This document shows, one piece after another, positions 7,937-16,075 of a DNA stretch of 64,000 nt. Numbering within the stretch: position 1 is the first letter of the stretch; each line of letters opens with the position of its first letter. The position numbers and the translations under genes were made by a program. This stretch comes from Cryomorpha sp963836915 (GTDB lineage Bacteria > Bacteroidota > Bacteroidia > Flavobacteriales_D > Cryomorphaceae), in the NCBI GenBank assembly GCA_963836915.1, contig CAWILH010000002.1, positions 2,232,001 through 2,296,000 of the forward strand, written 5' to 3'. Below the pieces are notes generated by a model. That model worked only from the letters and a program-made list of their open reading frames with translations. It did not search any database and was not told the origin of the DNA.

Positions 7937-8314
7937 TTATGGCTTAAATTCAAGCCATAGTTCATTGATGTGCGTCGACTCTGAGATACCGATGAAAAGT
8001 AAGTAGACGATAAATATGACGTATGGCACCAATATAACATACCGGAGCGACTTTCGTTCATCGCCAAGGTGCATAAATACTAGAACTATATATGCCGCTT
8101 TCACCAGGGTCATAATAATAAAGGAGTACTTCACGATAGGCCACAAGTCGGTACCCTGCTTTATAAATACACCCAATAGTACTTCGACCGTGGTAATGAT
8201 CGTAAGGAGTATGGTTACAAAATATATTTTCTTTCGGATATCCTTACCATGCGCTTCATCATGGTGGGCATCCATCGAATATGAGTCATTTACTATAAGG
8301 TCGTCGCGTTCCAT
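7937..8314 (-). CDS. Cytochrome c oxidase subunit IV
   Basis: Small auxiliary subunit of the haem-copper oxidase (CyoD/COX4_pro family). Its 125 residues hold a polar, His-rich N-terminal tail followed by three membrane helices (IYFVTILLTIITTVEVLLGVF; VKYSFIIMTLVKAAYIVLVFMHLG; YVILVPYVIFIVYLLFIG), the family's standard architecture including the VFMHLGDE motif. It lies 9 bp downstream of a subunit III gene and 2 bp upstream of sco. It is thought to stabilise the catalytic core rather than to bind cofactors. Confidence 0.92.
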   Translation of the reverse strand: MERDDLIVNDSYSMDAHHDEAHGKDIRKKIYFVTILLTIITTVEVLLGVFIKQGTDLWPIVKYSFIIMTLVKAAYIVLVFMHLGDERKSLRYVILVPYVIFIVYLLFIGISESTHINELWLEFKP

Positions 8315-8323
8315 AAAGCTTTA

Positions 8324-9187
8324 TTAAATAAGGTAAAAGAAGGTGAAAACGAATACCCATACGAGGTCTACAAAGTGCCAGTAAAGACCGGTTTTCTCAA
8401 TCATTTCATAATGACCCCGACGGCGGTAGACACCCTTGAGCACCCCAATGAAAATAATAATATTGATAAGCACGCCCGTGAATACGTGAAAACCGTGAAA
8501 TCCGGTGATAAAGAAAAAGAAGCCACCATACTGCGGCGGTCCGTATTCATTGATGATCAGGTTGGCACCTTGTACATGTTGTACCCGGGCATCGTACATA
8601 TCTATGGCTTTCTGTCCACTGATCACTGCGTGCTCTTCACCTTCGGCGTGACCCACGGCATGTCCTTCACTCAGGCCGAAACCTTCTACATCTGCAGCGG
8701 TCATTCCGTGTGGGATCTCTTCGGTAAGATAGTATTTTACATTCTCGGCAGTTACGATATATCCAGCGGTACCGTGTATGAAGTGACTCCACTCCCAAGC
8801 TTGGGAGCCCAAAAAGAAGAAACCGCCAACTATCGTAAGCCCAAGCCATTTGATCACTCCTTTATCATCGAGCCGATGACCGGCTTCTACTGCCAATACC
8901 ATGGTAACGGAGCTGATGATGAGTATGAAAGTCATCAAGGCTACGTAGAGCAATGGAAAATTTCCCGAAAGGAAAGGCATGGAATGAAATACCTGCTCAC
9001 CTATGGGCCATGCGCCAGTGTAGGCATGACGGGCAAAACCATAAGCCACCAAAAGCCCTGAGAAGGTAAGTGCATCTGAGACGAGGAAGAACCACATCAT
9101 CATTTTGCCATAACTTACGCTAAAAGGCGAGCGACCACCGCCCCAAAGAATTGTTTTGTCGATTGTTTTCGAAGCTTCTCCAGCCAT
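8324..9187 (-). CDS. Cytochrome c oxidase subunit III (long paralogue)
   Basis: A 287-residue subunit III of the aa3-type oxidase, without cofactors, stabilising proton uptake in the inner membrane. It contains MMMWFFLVSDALTFSGLLVAYG, SSVTMVLAVEAGH, FFLGSQAWEWSHFI, and the family hallmark FFITGFHGFHVFTG, followed by HYEMIEKTGLYWHFVDLVWVFVF. A loop between the third and fourth helices (~residues 120-190) is longer than usual and rich in His, Glu and Gly (GLSEGHAVGHAEGEEHAV), absent from the paralogue at 9210. Two adjacent subunit III genes are the usual arrangement in Bacteroidota; both probably belong to one enzyme whose subunits I and II are encoded at 39765-42781. Confidence 0.94.
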   Translation of the reverse strand: MAGEASKTIDKTILWGGGRSPFSVSYGKMMMWFFLVSDALTFSGLLVAYGFARHAYTGAWPIGEQVFHSMPFLSGNFPLLYVALMTFILIISSVTMVLAVEAGHRLDDKGVIKWLGLTIVGGFFFLGSQAWEWSHFIHGTAGYIVTAENVKYYLTEEIPHGMTAADVEGFGLSEGHAVGHAEGEEHAVISGQKAIDMYDARVQHVQGANLIINEYGPPQYGGFFFFITGFHGFHVFTGVLINIIIFIGVLKGVYRRRGHYEMIEKTGLYWHFVDLVWVFVFTFFYLI

Positions 9188-9209
9188 CCTTAAAAAATTT
9201 GGTGCAAGT

Positions 9210-9938
9210 TTAATGAATAAATAGCAAAAAGATCAATAAATAGAGCCAAAGTCCATCGACAAAATGCCAATACGTGGCACCGAGCCGGAGCCTTAGATTG
9301 CTTATATGTGCGTTCTTTCCGTATTTACCGACAAGGTAAATAACCAACAAAAAGATAAGGCCACCAATAATATGCAGTAAATGGACAAAACTCAGCAAAT
9401 AGATGTAACTGCTGGAAGAGTTGCCGTAAATCGCTATTTCGTCCATGAGCGGCTTCTCGTGGCGTTCATCATTCGGAAAATAATAGTCGCCTTCGAAAAA
9501 TATAAGCTCCTGCCCTTGGTAGGTAATCGTAAAATCTTTGCCATAGGTGCCGTTAAGCCCATCTACGTGGCTTGAGAAATAGCTGCCTTTATTGACCAGC
9601 TCCTTCCAGCCGTAAAATTGAGATACTCCGAAGCCCAAGCCGAGAATAAGCGTGATGCCGAGCAGTAATTCGGCCTGCTTCTCGTCGCCGCCGTTAGATG
9701 CCCTAACTGCAAGGTGAATGGTGCCACTGCTCGCGAGAATAATGGCTGTGGAGATATAGAATGCGGTGGGCAAGCTCACGTTGACCCATAGCTCGCTGAA
9801 AGATGAAATCACATAAGCGCTAGAGAGCCCTGCAAAGAGCATGATGATGCTGAAAATACCAATATATAGCACCATTTTGCTGGTGCGCTCTTTAATCATT
9901 TCAGGTTGGCTCCCCCCTGCTGCAATCACTTCTGCCAT
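9210..9938 (-). CDS. Haem-copper oxidase subunit III (short paralogue)
   Basis: A 242-residue subunit III paralogue. Motifs are KMVLYIGIFSIIMLFAGLSSAYV, ISTAIILASSGTIHLAV, LGFGVSQFYGWKELV, YLLSFVHLLHIIGGLI and ATYWHFVDGLWLYLLIF. Compared with the gene at 8324 it lacks the acidic His-rich loop but has a different soluble loop (GTYGKDFTITYQGQELIFFEG). It follows cyoE by 2 bp and precedes the second subunit III by 22 bp. Both copies are intact, so they are probably two structural subunits rather than a spare. Confidence 0.92.
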   Translation of the reverse strand: MAEVIAAGGSQPEMIKERTSKMVLYIGIFSIIMLFAGLSSAYVISSFSELWVNVSLPTAFYISTAIILASSGTIHLAVRASNGGDEKQAELLLGITLILGLGFGVSQFYGWKELVNKGSYFSSHVDGLNGTYGKDFTITYQGQELIFFEGDYYFPNDERHEKPLMDEIAIYGNSSSSYIYLLSFVHLLHIIGGLIFLLVIYLVGKYGKNAHISNLRLRLGATYWHFVDGLWLYLLIFLLFIH

Positions 9939-9940
9939 GT

Positions 9941-10837
9941 CTAAAATAGTTTATCAAATAAATAAAGTACCTGAACCAAGGGCAAGTAAAAAAAGGATGC
10001 AAACATCACTGTCCGCGCCGCTTTATCGGTCCGATCTTGAAAAAGTTTTAAAGCCGGATATGCAAATCCAATACCGGCCAGCGTAACGAGTACTGCAGTA
10101 ACGGTGCTGTTAAGGTCGAAGCCCCAAGGCAAAAGTGCCACAGGAATAAGAAACAAGGTATAGACAAAAGTCAGGAAAGCGCTTTGGGCATTTTTGCCGC
10201 CCTTGGATGGAAGAAGTTGATAGCCAGCGCGCTTATAATCATCATCGGCCACCCAGGCTATGGCCCAAAAATGTGGAAACTGCCATACAAACTGGACTGC
10301 AAAAAGAAGCCCCGCGTAGAGATCAAATGCTCCTGTGGCGGCCACATACCCCAGCATGGGCGGAATGGCGCCAGGAAAAGCCCCTGCGAATACTGCCCAA
10401 TTTGACGAACCTTTCAAAGGAGTATATATGAATACGTAGGTAAAAAGTGCCAGTGCAGCCAGTACGGCAGCCAGCGTATTAAAACAGACGTATAGTACTG
10501 CAACCCCGATGATGGCCAGAACAGACGCCACTATAACACCTTCGGTCGGACTCATGGCGCCCGTGGGCAACGGTCGGTTCTTGGTGCGGTTCATCAATAG
10601 ATCCACATCCTTTTCGATCACCTGATTGAAGCCATTACTGGCTCCGGTCACTAAAAACCCACTGAAAGAAAGCCACCACATATCGGCCCAAGAAAATACC
10701 GATACCCCGATGCCGTAGCCGATAGCCGATGAGACCACGACCAGAAAAGTCAGGCGTAGCTTAGTAAAAGCGGCATAAGCTCCGAGCTTGAGCAAAATGG
10801 TTTTGATGCTACTTGTTTGTGCCGATTCAGCGATCAT
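9941..10837 (-). CDS. cyoE: Protohaem IX farnesyltransferase (haem O synthase)
   Basis: UbiA-family membrane prenyltransferase that adds a farnesyl group to haem B, giving haem O, the precursor of haem A for the aa3 oxidase. The first catalytic motif NGFNQVIEKDVDLLMNRT..RPLP (Asp-rich, Mg2+/diphosphate binding) and a second WQFPHFWAIAWVADDDYKRAGYQLLP are intact, with about nine membrane helices. The ORF extends to a TTG at 10876, but the ATG at 10837 is preferred because a promoter-like TATCTTTGCGCC lies between the two at about 10855-10866. It begins the oxidase part of the co-directional run, 2 bp before the first subunit III gene. Confidence 0.94.
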   Translation of the reverse strand: MIAESAQTSSIKTILLKLGAYAAFTKLRLTFLVVVSSAIGYGIGVSVFSWADMWWLSFSGFLVTGASNGFNQVIEKDVDLLMNRTKNRPLPTGAMSPTEGVIVASVLAIIGVAVLYVCFNTLAAVLAALALFTYVFIYTPLKGSSNWAVFAGAFPGAIPPMLGYVAATGAFDLYAGLLFAVQFVWQFPHFWAIAWVADDDYKRAGYQLLPSKGGKNAQSAFLTFVYTLFLIPVALLPWGFDLNSTVTAVLVTLAGIGFAYPALKLFQDRTDKAARTVMFASFFYLPLVQVLYLFDKLF

Positions 10838-10858
10838 AAAAGGTTTGCAATGCGGGCG

Positions 10859-10866
10859 CAAAGATA
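10859..10866 (-). promoter_or_regulatory. Probable promoter -7 element of the cyoE-cox3-cox4-sco genes
   Basis: TATCTTTG on the minus strand, followed by CGCCC, the usual Bacteroidota -7 box (TAnnTTTG) and start-site context. It is about 22 bp upstream of the preferred cyoE ATG. No clear -33 TTTG is visible at the expected distance. It would let the oxidase genes be transcribed separately from the polysaccharide genes upstream. Confidence 0.45.
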
Positions 10867-10910
10867 GGCATTTCAAGTAAAAGGTCTACCCCGGCTGAGC
10901 CAAAACGGCA

Positions 10911-12521
10911 TCAGAAAGCATCATTTTTATTGTATAGATTGGTGGCAAGCCGGATTCCAAAAATATGCTCCGAGCGGTCGGCGGCTTTTTCTATGCGCTC
11001 ATGGCGAAAGGTGTAAATAAGCGAAGCCCTTAGGTTCAACGCCCTATTAAGAATCACGCCACCTTCGACCTGCTGAAAATAAAGACTATGGCCTACCCCC
11101 TGCCCTATCGTATTACCATATTGTTGCGACGGATTGATATAGCTCTTATAAATATCGCCACCAAAATTCAGGCTGTCTGGGTCTCGCCCAAAATCGGCAT
11201 AGACCAGCGTGGCTTTTCCGAAATAATCTCCCCGCTCAAAATACGCTGCGACCAAACCTTCATAAAAATTGGTGCCCAATTGATGTGCCAATGGTTGGTT
11301 ATAATGTCCAAAATTCTGGAGTACACTCCCATGGGTGTAAGTGAAAGGCCGGGCAGTATTGAACTCTACCTGAAGCCGCAGCCCGGCCACGAAGATATCA
11401 AAGGTCTTGACCCCGATCTGCCCACCCCACTTATTGCCCCACCAGCCGGTGCGATCGCGAAACTCGCTCAATAAAAACTCATCAAAAAGAAGCTGCCCGT
11501 AGATCAATATCTGCTTTGAAGCTTTAAATGAAAGGTCGAAACCTAAAAGTGCATTATCGGGAGAACCTACCGAATACTCTACCGGCCGAAAAAATATGAT
11601 CGGGTTGAGATAGTTTGGATCAAAGCCACGGTCGCTCAGGGTATCCCTACCCTGCCAAATGATAGTCTCAAAAAGACCGATATTAAACCTTGGTGAAACC
11701 GCCCAACTTAGATAATGTGTTGTGGAGTACTTCGCCTGAAACTGCGTTGGATTCTGATTTTCCGCTGGTTTGGAACCTTGAAGCGCCGAGTAAATATTGA
11801 TGTATTTGAAGTTCCACACATCCGTTTCGATTTTCAGATAGGGATAATTAAAAGCCACATCACTTAAAAAAAGTGAGCGGAAGCCCTGTCCGAGAAAATT
11901 TCGGCCATAGCCCAGCTCAAATTGAAAATGCTCAGTTGGAGCGTAATTGAGCCGTGCAGTAGGAATCAAGAGGGCTGGATTTCCGGCATTGGCCCTGTCC
12001 CTGCCTTGAGATGGCAGCACGCCCGTAGTATCTAGAAAACTTTCTTGGTATTCTGGCAACCTGGTGCCGCCGCCAAATACATCGGCATAGAAGCTCCACT
12101 TGTCGCCATGGCGTAAGTTCAGCGCTAAGCCAGGAGCAGTGGTAAACACTCCTTTTCGCCTTGAGCTATAGCCACCTTCTGCGATAAGCAGGGGAGTAAA
12201 ATCAAAAAGCCATTCCTTCTCTCCAGGGGCTGCCCAAAAGCCATTTCCATTGTTTGGAAAAACGAGTGCCGAGTCGGACAGGCTATTTACCGCAGATCGA
12301 ATATCGCGCACCGCATAAGGCCTTACCGAGAGATGATCGCGCTGCCCATCGCCCATGATCACGCGATCTAAATTACCCTGTAGATCTCGATCGGGCCAGT
12401 ATGACCCGGCTTGCGCCAAAACCAGTGCAGGCAGCAGAAAAAATCCACATCCAACAAAAAAATCAAGGAGTCGAATGCGCAAATTTTTGTGGTTTCTGTA
12501 TCCGAAACAAAAAAACGGCAT
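10911..12521 (-). CDS. Wzi/RemB-like outer-membrane beta-barrel, copy A
   Basis: A 536-residue exported protein. A basic start is followed by a signal core (LLDFFVGCGFFLLPALVLAQ), and the rest is alternating beta strands with aromatic belts. The block LGYGRNFLGQGFRSLFLSD (~residues 205-225) matches the conserved GxG(K/R)xFxGxGYRSLxLSD signature of the capsule-assembly Wzi superfamily, which in Flavobacteria includes the gliding protein RemB. It pairs with the paralogue at 13594-15147, the two flanking the WecA-type transferase. The ATG at 12521 overlaps the transferase stop by 59 bp; an internal TTG would shorten this, so the start is uncertain. A role in surface polysaccharide binding, export or gliding is inferred from family and neighbours. 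Confidence 0.82.
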   Translation of the reverse strand: MPFFCFGYRNHKNLRIRLLDFFVGCGFFLLPALVLAQAGSYWPDRDLQGNLDRVIMGDGQRDHLSVRPYAVRDIRSAVNSLSDSALVFPNNGNGFWAAPGEKEWLFDFTPLLIAEGGYSSRRKGVFTTAPGLALNLRHGDKWSFYADVFGGGTRLPEYQESFLDTTGVLPSQGRDRANAGNPALLIPTARLNYAPTEHFQFELGYGRNFLGQGFRSLFLSDVAFNYPYLKIETDVWNFKYINIYSALQGSKPAENQNPTQFQAKYSTTHYLSWAVSPRFNIGLFETIIWQGRDTLSDRGFDPNYLNPIIFFRPVEYSVGSPDNALLGFDLSFKASKQILIYGQLLFDEFLLSEFRDRTGWWGNKWGGQIGVKTFDIFVAGLRLQVEFNTARPFTYTHGSVLQNFGHYNQPLAHQLGTNFYEGLVAAYFERGDYFGKATLVYADFGRDPDSLNFGGDIYKSYINPSQQYGNTIGQGVGHSLYFQQVEGGVILNRALNLRASLIYTFRHERIEKAADRSEHIFGIRLATNLYNKNDAF

Positions 12522-13590
12522 GAACTACTACAATGCTGATAATGAACATTGCAAAGAAAGTGATAGTGATATCTTGACCTGCGAATAACAAGGATAGGAG
12601 CGGGACCGCAATCGAAATAGCGTACATGATAAGCGCTGTGCGGCCATGTGAAATACCCTTGTCGAGCAGCCGATGGTGTATATGGTTTCGATCGGCGCGA
12701 AAGGGCGACATCCCTGCCAAAATACGGATCGTGAACACCCTCAGCGTATCGATTAGCGGGTAGGCCAATACGGACATGGCATAAACCGGCGCCGACATTC
12801 CATCTACGATAGATGGATACAGCGCGGTATTGGTCTCGATACATTTTATTGCCATCACAAAGGTAAAAGCACCGATAAACAATGCGCCCGAATCGCCCAT
12901 AAAAATACGCGCCGGACTGAAATTAAAAATCAAGAATGCCCCCAGAGATCCGGCGAGCACAAAGGACATCAAGCTGAGATCAAATTGATAGGAAGTGTAA
13001 AACCAAACCCCAAAAAAGCAGGAAGAAATGAAACCAATACCGGCTGCCAGACCATCGCTGCCATCTATCAGATTAAAGGCATTTACGATCACGATATAGG
13101 TGAATACAGAGAGTGACACGCTCACGGCAAATGGAAGCTGATCGATCCCAAATACCCCATGCAGACCGGTGATCCGGATATCGGCCATCAATACCAAAAT
13201 AAATCCGACGATCACGTGGCCTATCAATTTCTTAAAAGGGGCTACGCCTATGATGTCGTCCTTCACGCCAATAAAAAAGATCAAAATGGCTGCCGAAATC
13301 ATGAATTTGAACTCCTTCACCGACTCTGCAAACTGCGCTGGGCTGCCATGGTAAGAAAGATTATCCCACGGAAACCAGAGCGCGTAGGAGAAAAGCACGG
13401 CGGCAAAAATAATGATCCCACCGATAGTGGGAACGCTGGCGGCGTGATGCTTGCGATCTTCCTTAGGTTCATCTACAAGATGCTTCATCTTGGCCACCTT
13501 GATCAGCGATGGCGTGGCGAGCAGCACCACTATGAATGACGTAAAGAATCCGAGTATAATTTCTTTCACAAGATCAAAATTAACTATCAA
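12463..13590 (-). CDS. WecA/TagO-type undecaprenyl-phosphate sugar-1-phosphate transferase
   Basis: Polytopic inner-membrane enzyme that moves a sugar-1-phosphate (usually GlcNAc-1-P) from UDP onto undecaprenyl phosphate, the first step of lipid-linked polysaccharide synthesis. A 375-residue protein with ~11 helices. Motifs: DEPKEDRKHH near residue 38, the GVKDDIIG motif near 107, NAFNLIDGSDGLAAG near 165, FMGDSGALFIG near 230 and the HIHHRLLDKG loop near 300. The HIHH loop and MGDSG motif place it with WecA/TagO rather than MraY. Its 3' end overlaps the downstream barrel gene, and it starts 3 bp after the upstream barrel's stop. The donor sugar cannot be told from sequence. Confidence 0.93.
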   Translation of the reverse strand: MIVNFDLVKEIILGFFTSFIVVLLATPSLIKVAKMKHLVDEPKEDRKHHAASVPTIGGIIIFAAVLFSYALWFPWDNLSYHGSPAQFAESVKEFKFMISAAILIFFIGVKDDIIGVAPFKKLIGHVIVGFILVLMADIRITGLHGVFGIDQLPFAVSVSLSVFTYIVIVNAFNLIDGSDGLAAGIGFISSCFFGVWFYTSYQFDLSLMSFVLAGSLGAFLIFNFSPARIFMGDSGALFIGAFTFVMAIKCIETNTALYPSIVDGMSAPVYAMSVLAYPLIDTLRVFTIRILAGMSPFRADRNHIHHRLLDKGISHGRTALIMYAISIAVPLLSLLFAGQDITITFFAMFIISIVVVHAVFLFRIQKPQKFAHSTP

Positions 13591-13593
13591 ATA

Positions 13594-15147
13594 TCAGAAA
13601 TCTGTGTAGATATTCGCTAAGTTGGTTCGAAAACCCAAATACCAGAACTGATTTTCAAGTTGGGGTAGCGCCCGGTCCTCTGTCCTATTGGTAAAACCTG
13701 CATAAACTTGCATATTGGTTTTAGGATTGAAGATGTATGCCGCTTCCACGTTTTGATAGGAGACCGCTTCTGTTGGGTTGCTTTTTCTCAATGCGTATGG
13801 CTCGAGAATATCGCGTCCGGTTTCGTCAAATGTAGCTTGAATATACTTAAAGCGCATAAAAACCCGATTTCGGTAGTAGGTAACCATCCCCATATATTCT
13901 GTAAAGCCTGCGCCAAATGGATGCGCCAAAGGTTGATTATAATGCGAATACGCTTGCAGCACCGCATTAGACTGGTAGGTGCCTTCTTCTACCGCATTAT
14001 ATTCGACCTGCAGGTCAAAATGCTGCAAGAGTCCCGCGTAGCGGGCACCGAGCTGATAGCCATAGCGCGAGCTGGAAGGATCATCGAGCAAGACCTGGCC
14101 ATATACTTGCACCGCATCAAAAATAGTCCAAGCGGCATTGAAGCCTACTTGCACATTGCGAAGTGTATCATCAAATCCGTAAAGTGCAGCATTCAGTAGC
14201 GGCACCGGATTAAGCGAAGCAGCTTCAAAGGGCTGGGTTCCTTCTGCTCGATCGTACAGCTTCCAAAGGGTAGATTCAAACAGGCCGAGCTCCACATTGC
14301 CCCATGGCTTATAGCTCAGGTATTGCGATGATATAAATTTGCGCTGGAAGATAGACTCGGGGGTATCGCCGGCAGGCAGTCGCAGCAAGTTTTGCAATAA
14401 GGAAATGGTATATCGATACTGTAATTTTCCTTTAAAAAACCGTGTGGTGTAGGATAGAAATGGAAGGTTGAACGCATTATCTGAAAGCAGGAGCGACCGA
14501 TAGCCATGACCGACAAACTGCTTGGAATGTCCTAAGCTGAGCGAAAGCCAGTCGGCGGCATCTACTGCCACATAGCCGCTGGCCATATTGTAATCAAAGT
14601 CTGAAACTTTGAAATCTTTTACCCTGCCGCTTCCCGGCACCACTTCGAGCGAGTCTACAAATCGATTCAAATAATCGGGAAACCGAGCCTGATTCTCCAA
14701 AAAATCCGTGTATAAATAAACCGAATTGCCAATCTTGGCCGATAGTGTAAATCCACGTGTATTGGTGTAGAGACTTTGTTTTTCGCCATTTTCCGAAAGG
14801 ATCTCCTGCCCGTAAGAGAAATCAAAAAGTGGATTTATACTGAGCAAAAAATCTTTCTTCTCAACTTCAATAAGCGATTCGCTAAAGAGCTTAGTTGTGA
14901 TCCAATAAAAATAGTCGGCCGTGTCGGGCGCCAGGCCGGCCACTCGGTTCACATCGGCCGAAGCGCGCAAGATGGGCTTGGCACCAAAATGCACCCCTTC
15001 CTGCGCTGGCAGGCCGGCGCGGTATTGCCTCATCAGGGATTGATTATCAATGGGTAGATAATAGTTTTGAGCAGTAAGCTTTTGCGAAAAGCACTGCATG
15101 AACAGGATCATCGCAATGAGCGATAATTTAGTCTTGTGCGTCCACAT
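13594..15147 (-). CDS. Wzi/RemB-like outer-membrane beta-barrel, copy B
   Basis: Paralogue of the 10911-12521 protein, ~517 residues from the ATG at 15147. It has a signal peptide (KLSLIAMILFMQCFSQKLTAQ), then N-terminal strands, then LGHSKQFVGHGYRSLLLSD, the Wzi-family signature. YSHYNQPLAHPFG matches FGHYNQPLAHQLG in copy A. The ORF continues to 15186, inside fcl; 15147 was chosen because it leaves only a 20-bp overlap and gives a normal signal peptide. The paralogue, fcl and gmd form an uninterrupted chain with the transferase, so both barrels probably act on the same fucose-containing polysaccharide. Confidence 0.82.
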   Translation of the reverse strand: MWTHKTKLSLIAMILFMQCFSQKLTAQNYYLPIDNQSLMRQYRAGLPAQEGVHFGAKPILRASADVNRVAGLAPDTADYFYWITTKLFSESLIEVEKKDFLLSINPLFDFSYGQEILSENGEKQSLYTNTRGFTLSAKIGNSVYLYTDFLENQARFPDYLNRFVDSLEVVPGSGRVKDFKVSDFDYNMASGYVAVDAADWLSLSLGHSKQFVGHGYRSLLLSDNAFNLPFLSYTTRFFKGKLQYRYTISLLQNLLRLPAGDTPESIFQRKFISSQYLSYKPWGNVELGLFESTLWKLYDRAEGTQPFEAASLNPVPLLNAALYGFDDTLRNVQVGFNAAWTIFDAVQVYGQVLLDDPSSSRYGYQLGARYAGLLQHFDLQVEYNAVEEGTYQSNAVLQAYSHYNQPLAHPFGAGFTEYMGMVTYYRNRVFMRFKYIQATFDETGRDILEPYALRKSNPTEAVSYQNVEAAYIFNPKTNMQVYAGFTNRTEDRALPQLENQFWYLGFRTNLANIYTDF

Positions 15148-16075
15148 TTGCCTTGGTTTCCGTGTAGACTTTATACACAGATTCAATGCCTTCGCGCAGG
15201 TCTATTTCAGGGTTCCAGCCTAGCGCTTTTATTTTTGAAACGTCCATTAATTTTCGCGGAGTACCATCTGGCTTTGAGGTGTCCAGCTTTAGCTCACCCT
15301 CGAAGCCTACAATATCTCTTATCATCAAGGCCAGGTCTTTTATAGAGATGTCTGAACCTGTCCCAATATTCAAGAATTGACGTCCTTCATATTCATTCAT
15401 TAAAAATACACAGGCTTCCGCCAAATCGTCTACATGTAGAAACTCACGGAGCGGACTTCCCGTGCCCCAAATTACCACTTCCGACTTGCCTTCTTCCTTG
15501 GCTTCGTGAAACTTTCGCACCAAGGCAGGCAGTACGTGCGAGTTTTTCAAATCGTAATTATCATTTGGCCCGTAGAGATTCGTCGGCATGGCCGATATAA
15601 AATTGGCACCATATTGATCGCGGTAGGCTTCACAGAGTTTGATGCCTGCTATTTTGGCAATGGCGTACGGCTCATTGGTCGGCTCAAGCAATCCTGTGAG
15701 CAGTGCTTCTTCCGTAAGAGGCTGGCTGGCGAGTTTTGGGTAGATACAGCTGGAACCGAGAAAAAGCAACTTCTCCACTCCCGATGCATGGGCCGCCTGG
15801 ATCACGTTGGCTTCGATCATCAAATTATCATAGAGAAAATCGGCGCGATACGTATCATTGGCGAGTATCCCACCTACTTTGGCGGCAGCCAGAAATACAA
15901 ATTCGGGCTTCTCTGCATTAAAAAAATCATTGACCGCTTTTTGGTCTCTCAGGTCGAGATCTGAAGAAGGCTTGGTAAGGATATTTTGAAATCCAGTCGC
16001 GCGCAGTTTTCGCACTATCGCGCTACCGACCATCCCGCGGGCACCGGCCACATATATTTTTGATTTCTTGTTCAC
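15128..16075 (-). CDS. fcl: GDP-L-fucose synthase
   Basis: Epimerase/reductase converting GDP-4-keto-6-deoxy-mannose to GDP-L-fucose with NADPH in the cytoplasm. A 315-residue SDR-fold protein: the nucleotide motif GARGMVGSA (residues 11-19), LFLGSSCIYPK with the catalytic serine, and the YAIAK pair near residues 137-141. Also seen are HVLPALVRKF and WGTGSPLREFLHVDD, typical of Fcl/WcaG. Its start base at 16075 overlaps the end of gmd, so the two are coupled and supply GDP-fucose together. Confidence 0.96.
   Translation of the reverse strand: MNKKSKIYVAGARGMVGSAIVRKLRATGFQNILTKPSSDLDLRDQKAVNDFFNAEKPEFVFLAAAKVGGILANDTYRADFLYDNLMIEANVIQAAHASGVEKLLFLGSSCIYPKLASQPLTEEALLTGLLEPTNEPYAIAKIAGIKLCEAYRDQYGANFISAMPTNLYGPNDNYDLKNSHVLPALVRKFHEAKEEGKSEVVIWGTGSPLREFLHVDDLAEACVFLMNEYEGRQFLNIGTGSDISIKDLALMIRDIVGFEGELKLDTSKPDGTPRKLMDVSKIKALGWNPEIDLREGIESVYKVYTETKANVDAQD

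Noticed and set aside
8375..9061. Long plus-strand open frame (228 codons) opposite cytochrome oxidase subunit III
   Set aside because: It is antisense to a clearly conserved gene, has no recognisable domain or ribosome site, and arises from codon bias of the real gene.
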